DNA of 64,000 nt from a virus, in the IMG/VR virus record IMGVR_UViG_3300025889_000087, positions 32,110 to 96,109 of that record; one strand, 5' to 3'. Position 1 is the stretch's first letter; every line of letters starts with the position of its first letter. This document shows, piece by piece, positions 53,201-61,034 of this stretch. Made by a program: the position numbers and the translations under genes. The notes under the pieces are model-generated. The model saw nothing but the letters and a program-made list of their open reading frames with translations, made no database searches and was not told the origin of the DNA.

Positions 53201-55482
53201 ATGCGAGCATGTCGATCGTCGTGAGCATTGGAGAATGTAGCGAATCGCCCTGCTATTTTGTGCCCGTTCTCCAACGCTACCGTCCAATCGGCTTTGGATG
53301 GGGCCTTGAAGAGCGACTGTCCGTTCCTGAGAACAATGGTGCTGCTGCTGATGGTGATTTTGACGCAGGCGCGGTAGATGCTTTGATTGGCAGGGATTTC
53401 CCCATAGAAGTCCGTGACTTTCATGGTCCCGAAATGGTGCGAGCCGGAATACCCTGAGCCGCTCACAATTGTTGGAAGCAAAATCTTGGCGTATGCTTCG
53501 CCATCAGAACTGAGCATAAGGCGTGGGTAATCGTCGGTAGCGTATGAGTCGAAGGACGAACCGTCCCCGAAAGCCTCTTTGTCTGTGATGTCCAATGTAG
53601 CGTTATACAGAATGATTCGTCGCCCGTCGTCAAAATCTTCCTGCGTATATGCAAGGCCCGAGGTAGATGGTGTGGTTAGGTCTTGGCGACGATATAATCG
53701 CGTTCCGGCGGCCAAGTCTTTGCTCAGACTTAGAGTGAGATTGATGCGGAATGAGGCAAAGGAAGAGATGATTCCGTATTCGTTCCCATATTCGTCCGAA
53801 ACAACGTCGCCAACGGCCCAAGGTGTCGGATCGACGGCAGGGTCTTGGTCCACATCAATGTGCGAACCTGAAGTGGTGTGGGAGGTTGTGGCAACCCACC
53901 CACTGTTCCTTTCACGCGGCCCCAAGGCGTCGAAGAACGTGTCGTGGGTTTCCTCAATTGCGCTGATGGTGCCAATTGCTTCACCTTCTGACGAATAGAC
54001 GACATCGCCAACATCGAAGTGAGTTCGGAAATCTGTATTGGCGGCCAAAACCTTCACTTCGGTGCTCCCGACACCAAGCCCCAGTGCGTTGTCTGTGCTC
54101 ACGATGCAATCCGTCGCAATCACATTCCGGTTGTCCATTCGGACGCCGAACTCGGGTTCCTCGATGAGCAGTTCATCACTTTCGACGGCATCTCGCTGAT
54201 CGTTGAGGCCAGTCCATTGGAATGGGTCTGCGGCAGCCTCACCCATGATAGAAGGGCCATCAAAGGGCATGTCGGGTGGTGGTAGCGACGGAAGATAGCA
54301 CGAATTGAGGCCTTCGATGCTGAATCGGGAATAGCCATGGCCGCTGAGAGCAGCAGGCTGAGCACCCCGTGATTCGTGCCCAACGTCCGGCAAGCCCATG
54401 TTGCCCCCGTCCATCGGCTTAGCCGCCATGTGCCACACGGGAATAGGCGCACCAAGCCCCTGAATGATGGGGCCACCGTTTGCGGTTCCCCAATACCCAC
54501 CACCGCTCGGCGTGTCGCTTTCCCACGTCACCACGACAGTGTGTTGCTGCTCCACTTCGTTGTTGATGGTGAACGACGCAGTTCCAATGATGTTTGCTGC
54601 CGTGTCGTAGTCCACCACTCGGAACACAATTTCGCCACCTTGTGTCGTCGGATTGTCGAAGGTGAAGGTCTGCACAATGGACCACCCGTCATAGCGCAGG
54701 GTATTGCCCGATGCGTCGGTGATGGTTCCCTGTTGGGGGATGTCCGTTGGGAGATGGTGCGTCGGCACATCCGTGACCGTTTGGAAATTGAGGTGTAGCC
54801 TGTCGTTGCGAATCAGGGTGTTTGAAGGAAGGTCAATCGCAATAGGGGCGTCGAGAACAACCGTCCATGGACTTGACCCTGATTCAACGTCCCGAATAGT
54901 CCCAATGTAGCGAGAATTGGCTCCTGCCGTATAGAGCGAGTCGCCGGGGTAATACGCATAGTTCGCAGGGCTCGGCACTTCCGTGAGCGAAAGAGCGTTT
55001 GTGCTTCCTGCGGTATAATCACTTGTCGTTTTCAGATCGCCGCTCGACAGGCGATTGGAATTGATGTTCCTTCCCGTGTAGGAGACTTTGCCGCTCATGC
55101 GTTGGTATTTCGCACGCAGGTAGCGTCCCCGACTGTGCGCTCCTGTTTGGTAGTCACGGGACGAATTGATGGCCGCGGCAATCATCCGAGCCGCACTTTC
55201 TGTCCCGAGGTCGAAGCCCGCAGCGTTCAAGTCAATGACGAAGAAATTGTCCGTATTTGATGGTGAACTGCTCGTCGCAAGCGGTGTGCGAATCAGAAAG
55301 TGCATACCGAGGTCGTTTGCAGACGACCCACCCGCCCACGTCACTTCCGTAGCGTCGTCGTATTCGGTGTCAGGATAGGTGAAGTGCAGACTGAAATAGC
55401 CGCTCTCGGGCCGTCCTTCATCGGACCCAAAGGTTCGACGATCCGCGGGGTATTCCCGCTGAGGATAGGTCCGAATCACCAT
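47221..55482 (-). CDS. Giant tail protein (2753 aa) with hub-like C-terminal region
   Basis: ATG 55482 overlaps the upstream TAA by one base (TAATG); a longer in-frame extension is discarded. Most of the 2753 residues are beta-rich, with many short Gly/Asp/Asn loops and few helices. The last ~600 residues look like a baseplate hub or gpD-like region: MDILRDLSRIDGHQLSLSEN and GLLIYSPEVF, then strands such as IRPGEIINVDFSIENIRGEF. Its size is far above ordinary hubs (350-800 residues), so it probably fuses hub, spike and fibre-like parts. Host attachment or penetration is the likely role. Confidence 0.7.
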   Translation of the reverse strand: MVIRTYPQREYPADRRTFGSDEGRPESGYFSLHFTYPDTEYDDATEVTWAGGSSANDLGMHFLIRTPLATSSSPSNTDNFFVIDLNAAGFDLGTESAARMIAAAINSSRDYQTGAHSRGRYLRAKYQRMSGKVSYTGRNINSNRLSSGDLKTTSDYTAGSTNALSLTEVPSPANYAYYPGDSLYTAGANSRYIGTIRDVESGSSPWTVVLDAPIAIDLPSNTLIRNDRLHLNFQTVTDVPTHHLPTDIPQQGTITDASGNTLRYDGWSIVQTFTFDNPTTQGGEIVFRVVDYDTAANIIGTASFTINNEVEQQHTVVVTWESDTPSGGGYWGTANGGPIIQGLGAPIPVWHMAAKPMDGGNMGLPDVGHESRGAQPAALSGHGYSRFSIEGLNSCYLPSLPPPDMPFDGPSIMGEAAADPFQWTGLNDQRDAVESDELLIEEPEFGVRMDNRNVIATDCIVSTDNALGLGVGSTEVKVLAANTDFRTHFDVGDVVYSSEGEAIGTISAIEETHDTFFDALGPRERNSGWVATTSHTTSGSHIDVDQDPAVDPTPWAVGDVVSDEYGNEYGIISSFASFRINLTLSLSKDLAAGTRLYRRQDLTTPSTSGLAYTQEDFDDGRRIILYNATLDITDKEAFGDGSSFDSYATDDYPRLMLSSDGEAYAKILLPTIVSGSGYSGSHHFGTMKVTDFYGEIPANQSIYRACVKITISSSTIVLRNGQSLFKAPSKADWTVALENGHKIAGRFATFSNAHDDRHARMGNLRASSVNAAKAVEKFGLKSEKATITTASDSFTGAQGYVCRPFRTTRAVNTERVRGLVIPNEEMVWENLSVIDDKGQELVLQGGSPFGTVIKDYTHNQNRVNPATGTESPLPSTVGSGIEPNLSINLPSQDAIPGNILVRSGHDRVQAWSNLSWGMGGLSAPTTEEAGVREANNQTTSFDTHDRVLHFHPVRILHDDMTPKFGLTPNTTPGAVPSGTTRLYAAHRLSDHTERGSVLTETDNGVEQTYTHPHHRIRFGRQGHHFITPLTTRGTPKALRRQLHRSHGSAYTLLFEAESEHKHWGFQSVYNGLSSPPSSTLYYLDTMEVKGETYNTGSFASDGFPMGEIEGRGLPNWLRYDGNAPHEQIDVLFAPGQLHTKVEGATEQTRWVNAYTGQDGSGPYSAALTQGPVSIGVSVARTVNNRHNAGEEFTLNGFMISDYLLMGGRPPPAWIDAGHENTGSDPFVYSMLGLGPGWRTPRVATELATVPPLLVHDPDLVNASAVPVATDETAVSFSANNAHQDLALLGPSDTNSGATPDAFLCTWTAEYAHPALLGTVREQYLTFRYRQAGMPNAVQQPAVRGLYLRNAHDTGSSNVDHGMPFERIYAFQWLQQYGYNGLNAGGHGTNWGQKAAGAVLMGHSGLREAHGTLELLPQFTANGEPHRFSRGEGIGDGLSPRKVPIRRVLDSDGTQDWNVTVAVHDPLVAIDWSRRLPVRAFGFRNASDALNMLAGDPAETSASMDSILRSARFDGGKHDSLNDLPTGGDWPWPTGTSYTGVERTVPIGFVVSQQTNEAYDGQGFNRLSNAPWAQGERRVGMGRVLQHEMLGMVSPRAMPAGLIDAHRTEFATITGSSAKFMEAKSVNTGSDPIIGLNHHSGSKTKAAGSVEAVLQSSEFGASVGSEFYHQKGTNLHLNAHPVDVKTATQEHFPAVGWGTSRNMPDTTQAERGTLPIPLHEIADHRQVQSDLSPRLGLNVETETERSEGRNTDYIVTSTKAVSLHSDLGVGQIFPVTPSWVQETRWTKTGASKGSITTTAGRPNDTYGGQSNPNQRVAKPKWTLNEDTDLSALSNPFSDDIQQADGAGIRDHWAVRGSADLPPWGGVFILRKTWLERREDGDLLRTRQGGTNATAKAQIAQPVRRYADYIVRMVRPLKVFGYTSENNSDGSLMNQDGWLLGPYATITEAGSKDQPFTRDKRYGMFESSTNSQGGDIQGISSPYDAAPTIEWPDANERDVVWHLIPSANMLQHFKSDAARRDRNGVLNAFVDARYSQSTHPGGGETISQTETVYTTDDTFALDPYFRRDKDVEAVRKQPDYALAALGPRTTIKFDTGAALIVEDATAFSKSGYLVIIGLTGSVRYSSRTETKFTILSATGQCSSIADLAGYEVRQGSATALEVATVANLTPPTVPLVVLPSLVDNAVSVGMLLSDKWDATSSDDSTDYATNMAYRGIGHYNPSDFIMLSPQRFVLSDGQNGGFVSYRRAPGTGGLLTPYVDGRLISTFAPPYLIDEGQKRWRVAGVRGDDDTEVLFRNLNAETLSAAGMGIGAVRFGQHMGVGVRTSDAALMLLNDLASAIPGADLTIFTIQHEQATTDTGVYADYSSSNMSLTAARTAFLFSHPSLRDMLMHSGSFISRKGRGIGVMDILRDLSRIDGHQLSLSENGLLIYSPEVFTGKERRVGTSSGPRNITVSTMLEMANHVIVEGDMVAQNEIVRGDVRDVEKMREMGGPGGEEGVERTMKVSVPGVRERSVALRLAKGLLRRSTQGSSLIRVEGLLQSTDIRPGEIINVDFSIENIRGEFAVFEVRHDYAAGTSDLIIGQYEKGIEGLIADLQSSTAAVQDEDPTRTKEQFSISLNAPIRVVSAQRVLTRFVNGTRLLIGARHRGEPTTHQLGSIGVRGGQTGVTKNGAVGAGTTTTLNVAGTDATLRYSQYDAVLNDDHELVGFVSSVTATTIVLTANNVVAIGDGDNLRVASKRMDPVGHSKSVFYEVR

Positions 55483-58400
55483 TAGTCCCACACCGTCCGA
55501 GCGTTGTAGAGGTTGGCTGCCTCCGTTGCATCGAAGGTATGGTCCCACATAGCGATTTCCGATAGGGCCCCGTTGAAATAGATGGGGTCATAAGCATTTG
55601 ATGCGCCGCCGTGATGTTTTCCGTAGTAAAAGCCGCCCGTTGGTGTGATGGTGTGCAGGGCCATGCCGACTGTAAGCATGTTCACGTCCCGTCCGTAGAA
55701 GCCACTGGTTAGCGCAACGGACTTCTTCAAGTTCTCATTGTTTGACAAAGCCGCGAGAATAGGTCGAGTCAGGGTAATGTTTGTGTCAGTCAGCGAGAGC
55801 ACTTCACCGAGAAGGACGCCTGCGTTGGTGAAGATGTGGTCGCCAACTGAGAAGTGCGAAGATGCGGCCACGGTGTCCACGACAATGCTCGACACGCTTC
55901 CTGCGGTGTAGCCGCCGGTCTTGTTCACAAGAACACCGGAGGCTGAAAGCGTCCCGACCCCAATACCTTGGGGCAAATGAGGTGTGTTCGGATTTGTGCC
56001 TGTGTTGTAGGTTCCTTGATCGACCAAGTTCACATTGGTGGCGAAGGTTGTCACTACACCACCAATTGCAGCCCCATTGACGTAAAACGTCCCACCTGCG
56101 TCACCGGCACGGGAGTAAATGACATGATACCAACCGTTCTTGGGTTGGTCTAATAAAACAACACGCTGATCTCGTTCCCCTGCACCTGTTTTGATGCGAG
56201 CCCAAATCCCAATGTCCATCAGTGGAGGGGCCGAACCCTCCTTTGTTTCAATGGAAATACCGTAGCCTGCACCATTTTGGTCAATGCCGTGGATGACCGG
56301 ACCGTTGCCGTATGCCTGACTGGTCCATGGTGCAGTATTGGGCTCGGCACTGAAAAAGAAGGATATGGTGTAGTCGCCCGATGAACCGGAAACACCTTGC
56401 GCATTATCGACACTTGGGACGAGCAATCGGGCCGTCTGCCCTCCTTCACTTTGAATGGTGTGCAGGGCAATACCTGCATCGGTGGACGCTGCAAAATCCA
56501 CACCCGCACTTTCCGGATCGTCAGGCATGGGTTCGGGGGACGACATGATGGATGGGAAAGTCCCACGGGCGAGAGCCTTACGGTCGTGCAGTGTTTCAAG
56601 CACCAATTCCTTGCCCGAACCGAGCGTCACGCCGTCAATTGCTGCTTCGTTGAGGCGCAGGTAAAACAGGCATGAGCGGCTCGGAATGAATGCAAGAGTC
56701 GGGCTCACGTCTGAAATTGGAACCGTCATCGCGCCATGAAGGCCGCGGTAAGTGTTGTCTTTCACGGTGTCCCTGTTGCGCACTTGTGTGAAGTCGAGAA
56801 CGGCAGCAGAAGTCTGCACTTCCTCAAGGTTCTGAAAGCCCGCGTAGCCACTTGGGCCTTGGGAATAGTGGTGCGTATAGAAGTCGGAATAGTCGTTGGC
56901 GGTTCCGTCGCTGATGTCGAACACGGTTCCGGTGTGCCCACCACCAAAGAATAGAATGCCGTGTGCATCGGGCAGGGGGAACAAAATGCGAACGAGCGAC
57001 TCCACAGACTCTCCTTCGTTGTTCACGAATTGTTCCGTCCACTTCTTCGCAATACCCTTCTCAAGAGGCTGCACGTTGTTGAGGAAGGCACAGGCACCGG
57101 GACCGTCGGCCTTAGAGTCGGTTCCGCCTATGCCGCCGCCAATGTCCGTGAAGGTTCCGACCAATTGGTCGTTCACCACGATGTAGCCGGGTTCTTCCTC
57201 GGTGATGCGACGGCCCATGCGTGTGATGAGGTCCATGGCTGAGCGTTCGACCGCCAAGTGTGGGAATGCGCGGGTGTCGTAAGTCGGCCATGCTATGTTG
57301 TTGGCACGCCGTGCGCCACGAACAGTCTTGAGCACCGTTCGCCCCCCGATACCCGCATACGTTCGCAATCCCCCCGCATCGTCCTGCACACGCCCGTGAA
57401 CACCACCTTGGAACGTGGTGATCGGAATGTGCGTTTCACCGTCCATGCCGATTGGGAGCGGTGCAGGGAAGGAAGAGGCTTGGTAGGACCGACTGTTTGT
57501 GGCGAGCAGCCCACCGTGGCCGACCGCTTGGACTGGGCGGTATGGGTAAAGCGAATTGTTGTGCATCCACACGGCAAAATTGCGTCCGGTCGCACCGGGA
57601 ATGGTCGAATGAATGACGACGGACAGGCCGCTTTCCCCATCCCTGCTCTCCACGTCGCCGCCAAGGAACGCTCGGACGTAGCCCATGTGCGAACCCGTGT
57701 CCGACGACGACACACTTTCTGTTCCGTCATTTGTGGTGAACAATTGAGGCGGATTGAATGCGCTACCGCCCTGTGCGTTGCTCGCGTCGGGGTGTCCTGC
57801 TTGGTTGATGCGCCGGATGAACTCATGCACCGCCTCGGTGAAATTGGTGACGTTGCCTGATGAAGCGATGTCCCCTGCATTAAGACGCAACGGTCGAACG
57901 TAGTCGAGCGTGCCGTCGCTCCGCTTGCCCTTCAACGAAAGGAAGCCAGTGCGGCATTCCACAGGGGCTTGGAGAGGGAAGTCGTCGTCGCTAAACAAGT
58001 GGTTGGCCGGATCGAAAACAAATCCTTCCATGGTTGGGCCGTTGCGAATAAACAGTGTCGCATCATCTTCCGGGTCAATGGAGATAGCCGTTTTTGCATC
58101 CGCCATGCGCCCAAACGCCATCGTGTAGCGCATCGGGTCCACAAAGTTCTGAGCCATTGTGGCGTTTGATGTGCCCACGGCCACGGTGAGTTCGCTCAAG
58201 GGCCACACGTTGCCCTCTTCCCCAGTGTCGGAGAGCCACGCTCCCATCACCACAGGCATACCATAGGTGATGGCCGTTTTGACCGCCGAGAGCGTAGCGT
58301 TTTCATCGGACCAATCGTGAAATGCGTCGAAATAGAGGCGGTGGCTGCTCCCCGAAATCTCGGTTTTGTAGATGTGCAGGCGAATGCCTCCGTTGCTGAG

Positions 58401-61034
58401 AATACCCTCACCCACAGTCACGACGAAGGCGTCCGAAGATGGGGTGAAGGCACCCGTGTGATCCGCAGCGGTCGCAAACGTGCGGACACCACCTGATTCA
58501 GCAGGGGCAGCAAACCCGCCTTCATTGATGAACGGGTTGATGCTATCCACTTCGATGTAGGTTGCGTTATACGCAGTGCCGCTGCTCACACCCGTAGCGA
58601 ACGTCGCTGCATTATCTCGCATGAATCGCACGCGCGTTTTGCCAACCACTGCGGCGTAGTCGTGAATGCGCAGGGCAGACACCCCATCACGCAGCCCCCA
58701 ATCAATGGCCCAACGGTTTTCATAGCGCCCCATTTGCGGCCTGTTAATTGCGGTCATGGTGCAATCCACCACGAACTCCATGCTGCGGTCGGAGGGGTTC
58801 GGGCTGCGTTTGTTCGTGCTGCTCGGAAGACGTTGCTCAATGTCAAAGAATGTCGATGGGAATAAGGGCAATTCGACCAAAGCCCGTGTTGATGCGTAAT
58901 AGGTCGAGGTTTGCCGATCGTTGCGCACGGACGGATTTCCTGTGCCGACCACGCGGTCTTTCCAAACAGGCAAGAACGAATGCTCGGTGCGGTCGGCTGC
59001 AACGTCAATTCCACCCTGCCCAAGCCCGCCAAGCGTGATGCTGACGGTAGGCGTTCCGAGGTCGCCAATTTCCTTCAACGGGTGGCCTTCGTTAAGGTCG
59101 AAGTCCCGCTCAGAAAGCCGGTCGTTGATGTCAAGCAATTGAGAACGGCCACGAAGAACGACGCCGCCCTGCATTTCACCGCTTGACGGTGCGATTTCCT
59201 CCACCCGCGCCCGCATGAGGGACAATTCGATGGAGCATTCGTGGTAATTGGTGGGCGAATCCTGCTTGGTGCGGAGCGTCGAGAGCGTCTTTGCCCGATC
59301 CCTGTTTGATGGGTGGACGAGAAGCAAGTGGCGATCTGCTTCAATCAGGTTGTCGATGATGTCGAACTGCTCAAGGTTCACGGGTTGCAGCGTTGAGAGG
59401 GCAGACGAGCCTTCTGAGGCATCCGCACCCGTGGAGGCATGAATTGAGAGGGTGTGATATGCGGATTCGCTCTTTTCAACAGGGCTGCGCGTGTTAGGTA
59501 GGGCTCGCGGTGGTCCGTATGCGTCATTCCTGCGCCGCGAACCTGCAATTGCTCCCTGAATGACGGTGTGGGCGCAATCTTCCACGTTCACAAAAGGCGA
59601 GCCCGTCAAATCGCCGGTCGGGTTGGCCCGCATCCAGTGGCTATGTCGCTCACCGTGCAGTTCTTTTGCGGGAATGGTGATGAGGCCACCGGGCGCGTGA
59701 ATTGTGAGCGGTTCCCATGAGGGCGGGGAAGAGAATTGGGACGCAGTGTAGGGCCTTCGGAGCCAATCAAGAACGCTTCTGTAAATCGGATAGCCCGCCG
59801 ACGTGTCTACGAACACCGCGTTGGTGTCGGGGACTGTGCGCTTCACCACAAGCCACCCCTTCTTGTTCATGGTGGTAATCGCGTCCATGTCGTTGCGGTA
59901 GGTCTGAGCGTGATTGGCGGCGGTGAACCACGCCGTTCCCTTCCAACCGGCCACGACTTCGCCGGTTAGGTCGATGGCGTCGTAGTGAATCAGAATCTTC
60001 GGGGGGCCGCCCGCGTCTTGAAGGGCCTGCGGTGTCTCCAACACGGCCACGCGAGATTGTGACTCGGGTGTCAAGTGGCGGACGTAATTCTCATTCGTCG
60101 GCTTGGTCGGATTCACAAGGTCAAACAAGGCTTCCTCATCGGTGTCGAGCCCCTTCAACGCAAAAAGGCGAATGTCCTCAACCGCGAGAGCCACCATGGT
60201 GTCTTGCGACGACGAAGCCACGTTCCCGTATGTTGTGTCGTTGAACGAGTCGCCGCCTTGTGCGACGATAGCGTGCTTCTTCACACCCGAAGCAGTGTAG
60301 GTGGCGACCCGCGATTGGGTTTGCACGCTCAGCATTTCACCTTGAAAGACCGTTTCTGTGACCCGAACCCGCTCGTTCGGCTTTAGCATTGAGCCGACGC
60401 CGGGGTCAGTAAATTGCGACTCAAAGCGATCCGCAAGGCCCTGCACAGTGCGCGTGACACTCTCCAACTTCGGTTCGGGTAGGGTTTTCAGGAAGAAGTG
60501 ACCTTCGACGCGATTATACGTCGTCAGGCCGCTCATACCGGGCATTTCGTCACTGACGGCACCCAACACATCTGTCGTAAGGCCGAACTCGGTTCCTGTG
60601 GCGGGTGGATTTCCGCTACCATATACGGTAATAGAAGGGACGCCGCTAAATGCGAGCGCGACATCCCCGACTGAGAGGGGCGGAATGCCACCGTTATACG
60701 GTGGTTGCGTTAGGTAAATGTCAAAATCAGTCAAGGTCGGAGAAGGTGGTGCTGCGGGGTTGGTCGCAAAAATTGCGAGCACGTTCGTGCTGAGCGTAGA
60801 CCCCGACACACCGGCATTCGTCACCATACGTCGAACCGCAGCCCAAGTGCTCTCGGCCTGCTCGTGCATGGCGATGTTGATTGGACCAGTGTAGCCCGGA
60901 AAGGTGGGAATGACGATGATTGGATCCCCGCGGGCTACGGCGTCAAGCATGGCGTTGAGTTCGGTGATGGCCGACGCCTGATCAATGCCGAAGGCCGTCA
61001 GAACGATTGCCTCAGTGACCGCAACCATGCTCAC
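55482..61034 (-). CDS. Giant tail protein (1850 aa) with C-terminal LamG/ConA-like domain
   Basis: GTG 61034 forms the usual GTGA overlap; ATG 61028 is the alternative. The product begins MSMVAVTEAIVLTAFGIDQA and is beta-rich throughout. In the last ~330 residues, YTISFFFSAEPN, GYGISIETKEG, NGWYHVIYSRAGDAGGTFYV and DPIYFNGALSEIAMWDHTF fit the strand order of LamG/concanavalin-type carbohydrate-binding domains, including the final A-x-x-x-L-Y-N-A. It is probably a fibre or adhesin that recognises host glycans. Confidence 0.7.
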   Translation of the reverse strand: MSMVAVTEAIVLTAFGIDQASAITELNAMLDAVARGDPIIVIPTFPGYTGPINIAMHEQAESTWAAVRRMVTNAGVSGSTLSTNVLAIFATNPAAPPSPTLTDFDIYLTQPPYNGGIPPLSVGDVALAFSGVPSITVYGSGNPPATGTEFGLTTDVLGAVSDEMPGMSGLTTYNRVEGHFFLKTLPEPKLESVTRTVQGLADRFESQFTDPGVGSMLKPNERVRVTETVFQGEMLSVQTQSRVATYTASGVKKHAIVAQGGDSFNDTTYGNVASSSQDTMVALAVEDIRLFALKGLDTDEEALFDLVNPTKPTNENYVRHLTPESQSRVAVLETPQALQDAGGPPKILIHYDAIDLTGEVVAGWKGTAWFTAANHAQTYRNDMDAITTMNKKGWLVVKRTVPDTNAVFVDTSAGYPIYRSVLDWLRRPYTASQFSSPPSWEPLTIHAPGGLITIPAKELHGERHSHWMRANPTGDLTGSPFVNVEDCAHTVIQGAIAGSRRRNDAYGPPRALPNTRSPVEKSESAYHTLSIHASTGADASEGSSALSTLQPVNLEQFDIIDNLIEADRHLLLVHPSNRDRAKTLSTLRTKQDSPTNYHECSIELSLMRARVEEIAPSSGEMQGGVVLRGRSQLLDINDRLSERDFDLNEGHPLKEIGDLGTPTVSITLGGLGQGGIDVAADRTEHSFLPVWKDRVVGTGNPSVRNDRQTSTYYASTRALVELPLFPSTFFDIEQRLPSSTNKRSPNPSDRSMEFVVDCTMTAINRPQMGRYENRWAIDWGLRDGVSALRIHDYAAVVGKTRVRFMRDNAATFATGVSSGTAYNATYIEVDSINPFINEGGFAAPAESGGVRTFATAADHTGAFTPSSDAFVVTVGEGILSNGGIRLHIYKTEISGSSHRLYFDAFHDWSDENATLSAVKTAITYGMPVVMGAWLSDTGEEGNVWPLSELTVAVGTSNATMAQNFVDPMRYTMAFGRMADAKTAISIDPEDDATLFIRNGPTMEGFVFDPANHLFSDDDFPLQAPVECRTGFLSLKGKRSDGTLDYVRPLRLNAGDIASSGNVTNFTEAVHEFIRRINQAGHPDASNAQGGSAFNPPQLFTTNDGTESVSSSDTGSHMGYVRAFLGGDVESRDGESGLSVVIHSTIPGATGRNFAVWMHNNSLYPYRPVQAVGHGGLLATNSRSYQASSFPAPLPIGMDGETHIPITTFQGGVHGRVQDDAGGLRTYAGIGGRTVLKTVRGARRANNIAWPTYDTRAFPHLAVERSAMDLITRMGRRITEEEPGYIVVNDQLVGTFTDIGGGIGGTDSKADGPGACAFLNNVQPLEKGIAKKWTEQFVNNEGESVESLVRILFPLPDAHGILFFGGGHTGTVFDISDGTANDYSDFYTHHYSQGPSGYAGFQNLEEVQTSAAVLDFTQVRNRDTVKDNTYRGLHGAMTVPISDVSPTLAFIPSRSCLFYLRLNEAAIDGVTLGSGKELVLETLHDRKALARGTFPSIMSSPEPMPDDPESAGVDFAASTDAGIALHTIQSEGGQTARLLVPSVDNAQGVSGSSGDYTISFFFSAEPNTAPWTSQAYGNGPVIHGIDQNGAGYGISIETKEGSAPPLMDIGIWARIKTGAGERDQRVVLLDQPKNGWYHVIYSRAGDAGGTFYVNGAAIGGVVTTFATNVNLVDQGTYNTGTNPNTPHLPQGIGVGTLSASGVLVNKTGGYTAGSVSSIVVDTVAASSHFSVGDHIFTNAGVLLGEVLSLTDTNITLTRPILAALSNNENLKKSVALTSGFYGRDVNMLTVGMALHTITPTGGFYYGKHHGGASNAYDPIYFNGALSEIAMWDHTFDATEAANLYNARTVWD